Part shown: in pieces, positions 10,159 through 20,700 of the stretch | Layout: every line of letters begins with the position of its first letter | How positions within the stretch are numbered: position 1 is the stretch's first letter | NCBI GenBank assembly: GCA_039105265.1 | Contig: JAPFFF010000043.1 | Span: forward strand, 124,001 to 188,000 | DNA: 64,000 nucleotides | Origin: Tritrichomonas musculus | Lineage: Eukaryota > Parabasalia > Tritrichomonadida > Tritrichomonadidae | Reading direction: 5' to 3' | The notes under the pieces: generated by a model | Database searches by the model: none | What the model was told of the DNA's origin: nothing | What the model saw: only the letters and a program-made list of their open reading frames with translations | Made by a program: the position numbers and the translations under genes

Positions 10159-11084
10159 TTACTCAAGAAAATAATATTTTCCAAAGACATCAAATTGCTC
10201 AAATCGGAATATTGATTTATCATCCCAAGTCTTTTGAGTTTGAATAATTCTAATTCTTTTTACAAAAGTTTTGACTTTCATCTCAAAAACCTCACAAATA
10301 GGATATTTGAAAGATGAATCTTCAATTCTCCAATCAAGTTTTAACCACTCATCATCATCCTTTTGCTGACCTAAAATTTCCCAAGCTTTCATTTGTTCAG
10401 CAATTTGATGTCGTTTCAATCTATAGCCTTCAATAAAAGCAAATCCAGTGATGAATTGAATTTCTAAATAGCCTTGAGTACCATTTTCAAACATAGAGCT
10501 AACATCATTTGTTGCATCAATCATGAAAAAGTCATTTGTTGAAAAGGTATCAAATTTCATTTTAACTGGAAAGAAATGAACGTCTTCATAATCATTGATA
10601 ATAGATTTGAAATAGCCATCTGGTGCATCATCAGTGATTACATCAAATCGTTGCAAACGAATATAATTCTTATTTGAATAGTTTAATCCGTTTTGTTGAA
10701 GCTTTATTTTTCTACATTTGCATGAATTAAATTGAATTTTGGCTTCACCATAATTTGCTTTGAGTTTTTCAATTCCATCGGTTGAATAAACTTCTGTTTC
10801 ATCTGCAAAGATTTTAAAACCTTTGATGCAGTTGGTTTTATGTGATCTGAGAATGATTCCTTTAATTGTTTTTTCGGATTCAAATTCAATTTGAATAAAA
10901 AAATTTCCTGATGCTGATGAACAATAGCAATCATTTGATGTAGAAAGAAGTAAATTGTATGGGTCTCTGCTTGAAAGTTTAACAATGAATTGATGATCAT
11001 CAATTGTTTTTTCCATTTTTTTCAAAAGAGAAAGAATTCCTTCTTTTCTTTCTTTTTCTTCACTAGAAAATGGAAGTGATCGGC
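10159..11084 (-). pseudogene. 3' part of BTB-coiled-coil-F5/8C gene, split by a transposon
   Basis: This part codes for about 308 residues with two discoidin-like (F5/8 type C) segments. One starts after MEKTIDDHQFIVKLSSRDPY (typical: FIQIEFESEKTIKGIILRSH, RLQRFDVI). A second starts near DYEDVHFFPVKMKFD and ends LDWRIEDSSFK...RFEQFDVFGKYY. Trichomonads have many proteins that join a BTB-like N-terminus to a C-terminal F5/8C domain, thought to bind carbohydrate or lipid. The reading frame enters from the transposon end at 11085. The host sequence on the two sides of the element is in the same frame once the single 9-bp duplication is discounted. The 5' part is at 12663-13689. Whether this 3' part is still expressed from an ATG of its own (for example near 11014) is unknown. 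Confidence 0.8.
11076..11084. repeat. Left 9-bp target-site duplication GTGATCGGC
   Basis: The nonamer GTGATCGGC lies directly outside the left terminal inverted repeat of the 11085-12662 element and recurs exactly at 12663-12671. Confidence 0.9.
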
Positions 11085-11455
11085 GGATTAGGAAAAAAAT
11101 TCCAACTTGGAATTTCCAAGTTTTTTTTATTTCACATGTCAAGAAAACTTGGAAATTCCAAGTTTTTTTTTCCCTGAGCTTTTCTTCAACAATAGCAAGA
11201 ACAAAATGATAAAAAACGCGTTAATACTTTAATATAATAAGTTATCAATATCATTTGGCAATTTTTTTCGTGCATTTCATCCAAATCTTAAAATGCTGAT
11301 ACTGATATCATTACGCCATGCATCTCAAAATACAAAAACAAATGCAAATTTACCGCTATCAACACTTTAATAACAATATACGATTCATTTACCATGCAAA
11401 TTTCGAAATTTTCATTTTGACTCTCATAATTAATATTCAATAATTATACTAGCAT
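11085..11455 (+). repeat. Left terminal inverted repeat of MULE-like element
   Basis: About 371 bp, matched by the reverse complement of 12290-12662 with only a few differences. It includes internal short palindromes of the form CTTGGAATTTCCAAG. Confidence 0.88.
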
Positions 11456-11822
11456 TAAATAAATGTATCTATCCGAAAAATTCAAATAGGAAATAAAAAA
11501 AAAGATATCTTTCCTAAATTAAAAAAAAAAAAAATCCATATATAACTTTCTCTCACGATATTTTTTTTATTTATTTATTTTTATAATATGCTTTTAAACT
11601 CAGGAAAAAGGTATAATATTAGCTTAATATTTAGATAATCTAAGAATGTATCACAATTAATTCAAAAAGTTTTAATAAACCATTCAAAAAAAAAAAAGTT
11701 CGGTGCTTTTTTTATTCCTACCGAATGTTTTTTGATTCATTAAAGCTTCTTATAAACCATTCAGATATAATAATTGATCATGTTAAAAAGAAAAAAGTAA
11801 AAAAAAAATTTATTAAAATAGA

Positions 11823-12089
11823 TCATGTTAAAAAAAAAAAATATTTATTAAATTTAAAATATTTCATTTTCATCATCAGAAACAATAACGCCATTTTGCA
11901 TTTTTTGGAATCTCTTAAATTAAAAGTGATTTGAAAAGGACAATCCTGATCTTTGCATTGAATTATATAATAATTTCCAGAATTTAGAATATTAAACTTT
12001 ATTGATTTTGTACGTGCTAAATTTATGCAATATTGAATCATTTCGTCCCTATTTTCAAAAAAATTGACGAGTTCTATTTTCGATGTTTC
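11823..12089 (-). pseudogene. Fragment of a MULE transposase N-terminal (MuDR/FAR1-like) DNA-binding domain
   Basis: The minus-strand frame from the ATG at 12089 reads METSKIELVNFFENRDEMIQ, then a region with YIIQCKDQDCPFQITF. This pattern (helix, then Cys-x4-Cys within a small beta domain) resembles the zinc-binding N-terminal domain of Mutator transposases. The rest of the frame is low complexity. It lies inside the 1.6-kb element and supports the MULE assignment. The resemblance is by eye only. Confidence 0.5.
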
Positions 12090-12289
12090 CATCAAGATTA
12101 GAAATGGAAAAACTAAACGAATTTGTATAATATTTGAATGGTTTATCACAACTTTTTGAATGAATTGTTAGAACTTTTTGAAAATTTTTTAAAAAAACAT
12201 TCGGTAGGATAAAGAATTAGTTCATACTTCATATTAATTATACTAGCATAAAATAATTTTCCATATTAATGTAATTATGTATATTGATT

Positions 12290-12662
12290 ATGCTAGTATA
12301 ATTACTGAAAATATTAATTATGAGAGTCAAAATGAAAATTTCGAAATTTGCATGGTAAATGAATCGTATATTGTTATTAAAGTGTTGATAGCGGTAAATT
12401 TGCATTTGTTTTTGTATTTTGAGATGCATGGCGTAATGATATCAGTATCAGCATTTTAAGATTTGGATGAAATGCACGAAAAAAATTGCCAAATGATATT
12501 GATAACTTATTATATTAAAGTATTAACGCGTTTTTTATCATTTTGTTCTTGCTATTGTTGAAGAAAAGCTCAGGGAAAAAAAAACTTGGAATTTCCAAGT
12601 TTTCTTGACATGTGAAATAAAAAAAACTTGGAAATTCCAAGTTGGAATTTTTTTCCGCATCC
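12290..12662 (-). repeat. Right terminal inverted repeat of MULE-like element
   Basis: About 373 bp, the inverted partner of 11085-11455. The upstream half of the host gene reads into this arm for about 40 codons before stopping at 12538. Confidence 0.88.
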
Positions 12663-13689
12663 GTGATCGGCTGATCATTTTATTTTTATTAACAGAAAAT
12701 GAAAGATCATCAGTAATGTTAAAATTATCAATGACAAATCCATTGAATTCACAAACTTTCTTAATTAGATCTATATCTTTTGATATCTTTTGAATTTTTG
12801 TGTCACAATTTTTGCATTTTTGGGTTGCACTCTCAACTTTTCTTTCCAAATCATCAATTCTTTGATTCAATTCATTGAATCTATTGTCCAATCGCTGATT
12901 TATCTTATTAACTTTTTCATCAATAACAGAAGTCAAATTGGTCACAACTTGTTTGATTTCAGCATTTAATTCTGACGCAAGTTTTTCTTGTGAACTTTTT
13001 GTTTCATCAATGAAGTGATAAAAATTTTTAATTGCCTGATTTTTAATATTTGGTGTAAAATTTACTGTATTGAAAAAGTCGGAGTTTATCACTTTTTGAA
13101 TCAATGTATGATCAATATTTTCACCATTTATTGAAGGAAGTAGAATTGCAAAGTCATGCTTCCCTTTTTCAATAATATTCATCAGAAAAAGTAGAGCTTT
13201 TCCTTCATCATGGAGAACTCGTTGATTGCTATTGAAAATGTTGTACAAAGTTGTCAATTTTAAGGAAGAAAGGAGGTCGGGGTGGTTTTCGATGTAATAA
13301 TCAAGATGAGATGCAATAAGATTTTCTAATAAAGCTGTGTTTTCTCTTTTTTCTGTGCTAATTAACTGTTGTATTACTTCATCGCATTCTTTCTTTTCTT
13401 TTATAAACTTTTCCACAAGCATTTCAAGATCCCGAAATTTTAATTCTTGAGATAAAGCGGAATATTCAGTGACATTTTTGATGTTAATTTCCGGTATTGA
13501 CTCGAGGTTTAAAAATTTGATAAAAGAATCAAATACTTCGTCTGAAATAGAAGATTGAATTAAATATTTCAGATTTGAAATTATAGAAATGTCAAGATTT
13601 TTCAATATTCTGGGATATACTATATCCAAAGGGGCTGTTCCTTCTCTTCCCTTATGCGAAATAAATTTAAATTGATGATTTTGACTCAT
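12663..13689 (-). pseudogene. 5' part of BTB-coiled-coil-F5/8C gene, split by a transposon
   Basis: This part encodes MSQNHQFKFISHKGREGTAP and about 340 residues in all, before the frame runs into the transposon. The first ~220 residues are helical and fit the BTB/BACK-like N-terminal region of trichomonad BTB-F5/8C proteins. Residues ~235-310 are a clear heptad coiled coil (EKVNKINQRLDNRFNELNQR, then IDDLERKVESATQKC). The matching C-terminal F5/8C part lies at 10159-11084 beyond the insertion. If transcribed, this half would end with about 40 residues of transposon-encoded tail. The target duplication copy at 12663-12671 is the last host sequence. Confidence 0.8.
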
Positions 13690-13765
13690 TGGAAAATATT
13701 CTCAGAATTATATTTTCAATAAATTTACCCAATGACCGTTATTTTGACAAATTTTTATGATCTAA

Positions 13766-13960
13766 ATACAGTAACAAAAATGGAAAATCTGACTTTTTGA
13801 TAAAAAAAGATAATACAAAAAACAAAAATTGAAAAGAAACTTTCAAAAAGTTATTCTCAAAAAATTCAGAAAAAAATTGAATGTATAGTTGGCAATATAC
13901 TCAGAAAAGAGAAATTTTCCTTTTTATTTACATATTTATTTTTGTTACAGTACTGTAAAT
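13766..13960. repeat. Short inverted-repeat element (possible TA-flanked MITE)
   Basis: TACAGTAACAAAAAT at about 13768 is mirrored by ATTTTTGTTACAGTACTGTA near 13938-13957. The ~190-bp unit starts TACAGTA, as mariner-like MITEs often do, but the arms are short and imperfect. Confidence 0.3.
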
Positions 13961-14095
13961 TGTTTGCAATTTATTGAATGAAAGATGAAATAGGTTATTG
14001 GTGGGAAGAGGTAGACTATTTTGAAATTTTTCATTGGAATATGAATAATTAAAATGACTAATAAGGTCAAAAAATTGACTAAAATTATATAAAGC

Positions 14096-14359
14096 ATGCT
14101 TCTTAGCAGAAAACCTATTAGTTTCATTATTGAATATTCAGAAAATGATGCTCCTTCATATCCTTTTATATTAAGTTATAAGACAAAACCATTTCATTCG
14201 CAGATTAATAAAATCTTCGTTAATTTTTTACAGTTATTACCACAAAACTTCACAATTACAACAAATAATGGATCTGCAAAATTTAATATTGATATATTGA
14301 AATATACAAGTTCCACAATATTCAAATTCTTCTTCGAAATGGGAACTTGGTTTATTTAA
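14096..14359 (+). pseudogene. Short unrecognised frame, possible gene fragment
   Basis: This is an 87-codon frame, MLLSRKPISFIIEYSENDAP..., with coding-like composition, ending in an Ile/Phe-rich tail. It contains FTITTNNGSAKFNIDILKYT, which is loosely like the strand-turn-strand start of a trichomonad BTB domain. It is far too short for a whole gene and has no partner downstream. I do not claim a function. Confidence 0.25.
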
Positions 14360-14681
14360 TTCCACAACTAAAAAAAGCTTATTTAATCCAATAAGTGATG
14401 CAAATCTTCTTGATCAATATCATCGATGAAATTATGATCAATATCATGATAATTTCATATTCATTACTTTTCAAATAATAAGATTTTTTTAAAAGCATTT
14501 TTATCGTAATATGATCGGTTTTAAGTGAAAAAGTGAAAAAGAAAAATAATTAGGGTATTTTAGGTTATCATTAATATTAGCCATATATAAAAAAAAAATA
14601 TAGTTAATTCAATTCCGTCCTATGTATAAACATTGGATTTCCAAAATCGTTTCCTTGATTTTCTCCGAATTCTAGAATTGA
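14360..14681. other. Gene-free DNA; contains the 3' flank of the NOT2-like gene
   Basis: AT-rich. A palindromic TTGATCAA unit is repeated three times across 14676-14700, at the end of the NOT2-like gene. The gene's frame stays open for 24 more codons past its TGA, down to about 14607 (see findings). Confidence 0.4.
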
Positions 14682-15347
14682 TCAATTGATCAATTGATCA
14701 GCTGGCCATGTATTATTATCTGGATCTTTCCATTCTTCTTTTTCTTCATCGTATTGCCATTGTCTTCTTTGTAATTCTTTTGCTGCTTGACTCTGTAGTG
14801 GATCATGAGGATATGTATAAAAAATAAAAAGAAGAGTATTTGGAGTAAAAAGTGATAATTTTTCAGATGGATTTCCAAACTGAATTTTTGAGTAGCATTC
14901 GGGCATATGATGTCGAGAGTGATCAAGGAGAGGAGAATCTGATAAAACAGAATGAAGCATTGGAAGAAGTGGCTCTTGACATTTCAAATCTAATCCAAGG
15001 GCTTCAAGGTCTGTTTCATTAAATGATTTTTCACCTTTAAACGCAGAAACAAATGAAAGAAGAGACAATCCATGAAAAATATCAGGCTGAGGAGTTGGAT
15101 TGATTTCGTCAAGGTCTATTGGTTTTGGATCTGGATTTATTGGGGCTGGAGTTGGAGTTGGAGCTTGATCAAATTGATTATCATTAAAAGTTGATGGATC
15201 TGGCTTTGGTATAGGTTTTCTATTATTAGTCTCAAAGTTTTTCTTAAATATAATAGCTTTTTTATTTGGAGGTGTAACTCTTGGATGCGCCTGAGCGTTT
15301 TTTCTATGTCCAGGAGTTGGTGTTGGAGCTTGATTAAATTGATACAT
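14682..15347 (-). CDS. NOT2: CCR4-NOT complex subunit 2-like protein (NOT2/3/5 domain)
   Basis: The 221-residue product has a Pro-rich N-terminus with two near-identical QAPTPTP motifs. It then has HGLSLLSFVSAFK...LEALGLDLKC, matching the conserved segment of NOT2 proteins (GLxxLxxLGLNL-type). It closes with a NOT2/3/5 box: YSKIQFGNPSEKLSLFTPNT, LLFIFYTYPHDPLQSQAAKE, LQRRQWQYDEEKEEW. NOT2 scaffolds the CCR4-NOT deadenylase that shortens mRNA poly(A) tails. Compared with NOT2 of other eukaryotes the domain is cut short after the W-(R/Q)-Y-x-x-E-x-x-x-W motif: the usual final ~35 residues are missing or diverged. The frame continues past the TGA. Family assignment rests on motif recognition by eye. 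Confidence 0.72.
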   Translation of the reverse strand: MYQFNQAPTPTPGHRKNAQAHPRVTPPNKKAIIFKKNFETNNRKPIPKPDPSTFNDNQFDQAPTPTPAPINPDPKPIDLDEINPTPQPDIFHGLSLLSFVSAFKGEKSFNETDLEALGLDLKCQEPLLPMLHSVLSDSPLLDHSRHHMPECYSKIQFGNPSEKLSLFTPNTLLFIFYTYPHDPLQSQAAKELQRRQWQYDEEKEEWKDPDNNTWPADQLIN

Positions 15348-15723
15348 GTAAATAATTAACGCCTGACTTTTTCAAATAAACTATTAGATAAATTTTAAGA
15401 TGCCAATATAAATCCTGTTCAATATCTAAAAATATTATACAATTTTTAATTTTATATTATTTAATAATGTTTTAAATAATTACTATCCCACCTAAAATAC
15501 CTCAGATATACTCATTTTATAAGAAAATATATCCATTTTAAATAATTGAATAGATTTTTTTTAATTCAATTTTTCAAATGAATTATATTCAAAAAAATTG
15601 TGTAATAAGTATTATTGAATTTAACTATTATTGCTCTATCCCTTTCTCATTTATCAATATCTCCAATGATTTCACCAGCTAACTATCAATACAAATCGTT
15701 TTTTATCCTTTAAAAAGTTGTAA
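15348..15723. other. AT-rich intergenic DNA between divergent genes
   Basis: It separates the NOT2-like start from the Pmp-like relic. Nothing else was recognised. Confidence 0.4.
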
Positions 15724-16690
15724 ATGCACAACTTTTATTCATATTTTTTAAAAGATTATTCTCGAATTGCCAATAGAGATATAATTCAATGTAAATTTGT
15801 CAATTTTTTGAACCCACCAGTTATAATTGACAATGATTTTGAAAATGAGCTAGTTTCAAGGAAAACTTTTATTGATAATATGACTTATTGTAACTTTGAA
15901 ACTCTTACAATTATTGAATGCTATTTTATAAACTGCACTCATAATGAAAACGACGGTGGTGCCATTGAATTTAAAAGAGAAAATTGTACATTCAATGCAA
16001 ATGTTACAATATATTCATCTACATTTGATCGGTGTTCAGCAACAGATGGAAGTGGGGGAGCCATTTTTGTTTGTAATGAAAAGCATACAACCGATTTTGT
16101 TTCAAATCATACAAATGTATTAATGTTCAATAGTAGTTATTGCTGTTATTCAAAATGTAGCGCATATACAGAGTATACAAATAATACTCATAAAGGTTAC
16201 GGATCGGTTATGTTTATATTTACCGATAAAATTGATTTAATAAACCTTCATATGGAGCTCAATTTGACATAAAATCCGAGAATTCAATCAGATCAAGCTA
16301 TATAAATGCATCAAGTTCATCTTCTAAATATTGTTCTGGAATGGAATATCGAAATGCAAAGAACGGCCATTTTACTTTTCAAACTTTTCTTAATCTGACT
16401 GGCGGTTATATATCGTCTTTCACCGAACTTAAAAAAGAACAAACAATAGAAATGTCATTCTGTAATTTTGTTGATAATACAATTCGCAAATTAGAGCACC
16501 AAAGTTCAATTATTTATGTTAATAATTGATCACTTTCGCTTTCTAATTTTTGTTTTGTAGGAACCAAATTTGACGATAACATTAATTTTTCTCTTGTTTA
16601 TTTCGATTTTGATAATGTTCGACAAGTATATTTGAATGATTCTTTTATTGATAGTGATTTGAATATGTATTTAATTAATATAATTAGACG
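15724..16690 (+). pseudogene. Relic of a Pmp-like (polymorphic membrane protein) surface protein
   Basis: The first frame (15724-16272) shows repeated beta-helix features: CYFINCTHNENDGGAIEFKR, then SSTFDRCSATDGSGGAIFVC. The GGAI and FxxC/FxxN motifs are the hallmark of chlamydial Pmp-like repeats, a family also found on trichomonad surfaces. The same protein type continues in other frames from about 16270 to 16690 (for example SFCNFVDNTIRKLEHQSSII), so the gene is broken at least twice. It has no signal peptide or C-terminal membrane segment. It is cut off exactly where the duplicated VPS13 segment begins (about 16691). Confidence 0.6.
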
Positions 16691-17392
16691 TTAGTTTTGT
16701 CAAGCATAAATGATTTGAATGAATCGAGATCTAAATCATTATCAGAAATATTATCAATTGGGCCTTCATGATCATTTAAATATACACAGAAATTTTTAGC
16801 CACAACTCTCTTTAATGAATCATTTGGATGATTTTTGGTCATAATATCTTCATTTTCTTGATCAATAGAACTAATATCAATTGATTTACAAATAATACCA
16901 TATATTGGATAATCTTTTTTCAATCTTTCTATCCTAACATGAATATTTTGGATTGAAATAGTCAATAAATCAAAAATATTCTTGATTTGGCTTAAAAGAA
17001 AGCAAAATAAAATATTTAATATTGTTTCTATAATTGACTGTAAAAACGTTTTTTCTATTGATTTTTTGCTATTAGAAAAATCGTTTTGAGGAATTAGACT
17101 ACCAAAAAATTCATTTCCTATCAAGATTAATTTGTCAATTTTTATGTCTCTATTAACTCATGTTTTACGTATAATGGAACTTGGTGATTGAGAAAACAAT
17201 CTTCCTTAAAAAAGATATTCTTTATTTGTAAATTTTGTGTATTTTGTAAAGAAGCTGAAACAAACTGATCTTGATCAACCTTTTTGAAGAAATGCTTTAA
17301 AAGCGAATCGCAAGCTTTTTTAACTGCTGCTTCTTTTGGATTTTTTAAAGTATGATAAAAAGCTATCATGCTATTTATTGTCTCGATATTTT
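16691..17392 (-). pseudogene. Truncated duplicate of the VPS13 gene 5' end
   Basis: This 702-bp segment is nearly identical to 24538-25264, the first ~240 codons of the adjacent VPS13 gene, in the same orientation. It carries the same start MIAFYHT. A deletion removes the stretch around TLTISISFSRLDIKIDK, and a small insertion follows SASLQNTQN. The frame is therefore open only in two pieces (17142-17369 and 16684-17124). The left end abuts the Pmp-like relic. The high identity indicates a recent local duplication or gene conversion. Confidence 0.85.
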
Positions 17393-17548
17393 ATGAAAAT
17401 ATATTATAAAACATTTGTTTTGAATGTTTTTTATGACAATATTAATATATCATTATTAATGATTCATTAATAATTTTTAATTTCTTTTTATTAAATCAAA
17501 GTTTATTAGCAAGAAGTAATTAAAAATATATTACTATATTTTTTCTCA

Positions 17549-17706
17549 TTATTTATTGGTCATCACAGATTCAATGTAGGGCTCAATCAGCTCAAAAGTG
17601 GTAAGTTTGAATTTCAAATTTTCGTCAAAGTTCAAAACCACAGCCATGTCATTGAACTGTTGAAGGATGAGATGATGTGAATTATTTGAAAATAGTGCTT
17701 TTTAAA
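17549..17706 (-). pseudogene. Short coding relic, C-terminal 52 residues of an unidentified protein
   Basis: The minus-strand frame reads ALFSNNSHHLILQQFNDMAV and then VLNFDENLKFKLTTFELIEP before stopping at TAA (17549-17551). Its amino-acid composition and G+C content are clearly coding-like against its AT-rich flanks. It has no start and no upstream partner, and the VPS13 3' end lies 36 bp away. I do not recognise the family. Confidence 0.4.
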
Positions 17707-17741
17707 TATAACATCAAAAAAAGATAAATTGCTATATATTA

Positions 17742-20700
17742 TTAAAAGCCAAAAATTTGAATTCTTCTAAAAATTAACTGAACTTTTGTGTTAATTAAAA
17801 ATGCATTTTCTTTGTTTTCGCATTTAAATATAATATTTTTTTTCTTTGGACCTTTTATAGCAACAAAATTTTCATTTGTATCAATTGTTTTTAATTCTTT
17901 CAAATTTATTCTTTTTATAACAATATGTAAGTCTTCTGAAAAAAGCACAACATAATGATCAAATAAGGCCAACCTCTCTTTGTTTTTCATATTGTTAGAA
18001 AATACTAATAAAAGAATGTTTTCTTCTCGATGAATTTTTTGAAATGTAAACTGTGCTAATGAATATTTACCAGCAATGTCATTATCATTTATTGTTGAAT
18101 TTATAAATGGATACAATGGAAAAGTTATTGGAAGCCTTGAAGGTGAAACAATTACACTTTTATTATTACTAATATTTTCATCATTAATTAAATCATCGAA
18201 ACTGCCCGATGAATAATTATATACACTATCATTGAAAATGCATGGGACAAAATCTCTTTTTTGAATCTGATTTTCATAAAATGGGTATAATGATTTTATA
18301 TAATTGAAAATTGGTGCATGGACATTTCTATCGTTGAATTTTCTAAATATTTTATGAAATGGTAATTCAGGTAAAAATGTTAAAATATGATAATAAATGC
18401 TACATTTCATATTCATTTGTGGTAATGGGAGCCTATTTTGTCTAGATGAAAAATTAATTTTTATAATATCGAAATGTAGTTGCGAAATAATAATTTCTTT
18501 CAATGAAATCATTGATGTTGGTCTATAATTATATTCAAATTTTTCTTCGTTTTGATCAACTAGAGAAAAATTCGATTCAGAAATAATATTCGATATCGCA
18601 GAATAAAGATCACAAACAAATATCACATCAAAAAATATTTGAAGGGGTGAAATCTCGATATCAATGCTCTCAAAAATGTGTCTTTTTACAGGTAATTGTG
18701 ATTCTATTTTGACCATTAAAAACTTTGTTGGTCCTTTTTTACATAAAACAGCTGGTGATTTAGAAGCACCATGCATATCATTAAAAAAGATTGAGTCTAT
18801 GCTAAATTCAATTGATTCTTGTTTTCTGAGTATATATTCAATGTTTTCCAGTTCTAATAAACAGAGTTCATTCATTTTGTCAGCAAATGATATTTCTAAC
18901 TTGGCTAAATCAATATTGATTTGCGAGAATTCAAATTTTATTAAATTATTTAATGTTTCATATGTTTTTTTGTGTGTTACTAATATCATTTTATTTCCTT
19001 TTTGAGTTTCTTTAACTTCATAGATATAATTAGTATTCTGAATCTTTTTTGGTTCGGTATTGAAAGAATAATCAACAGTGAAAGAAATATCATCTGATAT
19101 ATGTAGCTCATCTATGATAGTCATATTTACGCAATTTTCATATTGCGAATTTTGATCAATAAAAGGCTGTGTCTTGGCATAAATTGATGTGGCCCAAGAA
19201 TTAACTATCATAGGATAAGTTTTCAAAGTGTTTTTTTGTTGATTTTCTTCAACCAAAATTATGTGGTTATCAATTGTATTTGTTATTACAATTGGATATG
19301 GAAATGTTTGATATGAAAAATGTCCATAAAATCCTTCATTTTCATTGATTACATCAAGTCTAACAATTAAATAATCTTTTTCATCTTTTGAAATTAATCT
19401 GAAAATTGTTGTTGATTGACTTTTTAGATTGATTTCATAACAATCGAAATAATCTTCAATTTTAAAAGTAAATTTGCAATCTGCATTTGAATATTTAATT
19501 GGGGTTGATTCATTTGGTTGGCAACAATTTTTTATTGTATTTAAATTGGAAGGATTCAAAAAAATAGTTGAATTTAAATGATTGCAAACAGTAAAATAAG
19601 AATGTAATATTAATTGATTTGTTTTTACAAATCTCGTTCCTTTTTTCACAGAAGAAATATATGAGGAAATGCTTTCATCTTCATTGTATGGCAATGAAAA
19701 AATATGATTATTGTTGTCATTAATACAATCTATTTGTTTTTCACTGATTTTTTGACAATCTTTTAATTTTATTCTTAAAGATACTTTTCCAGAACTGAAA
19801 AATTCATTTGGAGAATAAATACATTTTCCTTCAATAAACTGATAAAATTCACTCTTCGAACTATTTAATATTAAGTTTTGAGATGTGTTATTATAAACAA
19901 TGAAAGGAGTAAATATAATATTTTTGTATGCTTTTGTTTTTTTATCACATTGATGAATTATTGATATATTATATTTTCCACCATTAGGCTGCTTAATTGT
20001 AACTTTTTTTGGATTAGAGCTTTCTTCATATAATGGATCTTTAAGAATATCAGATTTGCCAAAAGGTCCTGCATTTATCTTTATTTGTAATTTTGAAAAT
20101 TTATCGTATAAAAAAGAAATATCACAACTTTCTCCTGTTGCCAAACAATAATTAATAAAATTATTATCAATATTTTTGATTGATAATGTAATTGGAATTG
20201 GTAATTGATTCTCATATATAACAAATGGCAAAAAAGTAATAATACAGACTAATTTTTGAGGTTCAATTTCTGCGTAAACATATGAATAAAAATTTTTTTT
20301 TGAACATGAGTTAATAAATTTATAAAAAATTGGTTTTTTGCATTGTTTCAAAGATATTTCGAAAGATTTTGATTTCTGTTGATATTCTTGATGCACAAAA
20401 GCTTTCATTTGCATAGAATTATGATCTGTATTCAGTACTGGAATTGGGTTTTGGCAATGCTTTCTAACTGTAATAATACTAGGACTATCATTTATACATA
20501 CATTAATGTCATAATCTAACTGATTGTTAACAATATATAAGGAAGAAAAATGAATTGTATGAATTCCATCATTGTTTGACATATAAATAGCAACTTTTTT
20601 ATGTTCATCAATCATTGGAATAGAGAGATCAAAAATTGAAAAAGTGATCGTATAATTTAAATAATCAACTTGAATTTGTGATTTCAAATCATAATCTGTG

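Larger units (their letters stand above)
11085..12662. mobile_element. MULE-like DNA transposon, 1,578 bp, non-autonomous, inserted in a host gene
   Basis: The ends are long inverted repeats, 11085-11455 and 12290-12662, each about 370 bp and nearly identical. They start GGAT(TA or GC)GGAAAAAAATTCC. Exact 9-bp target duplications flank the element. Mutator-like elements (MULEs) typically have long inverted repeats and 8-11 bp duplications, and they are common in trichomonads. Internal DNA holds no transposase catalytic domain, only a short DNA-binding-domain-like frame (about 11910-12089, minus). A second, inner inverted repeat (11716-11727 and 12198-12209, sharing CTACCGAATGTTTT-type sequence) suggests a nested element or a composite. 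Near-identity of the arms points to a fairly young insertion. Confidence 0.88.
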
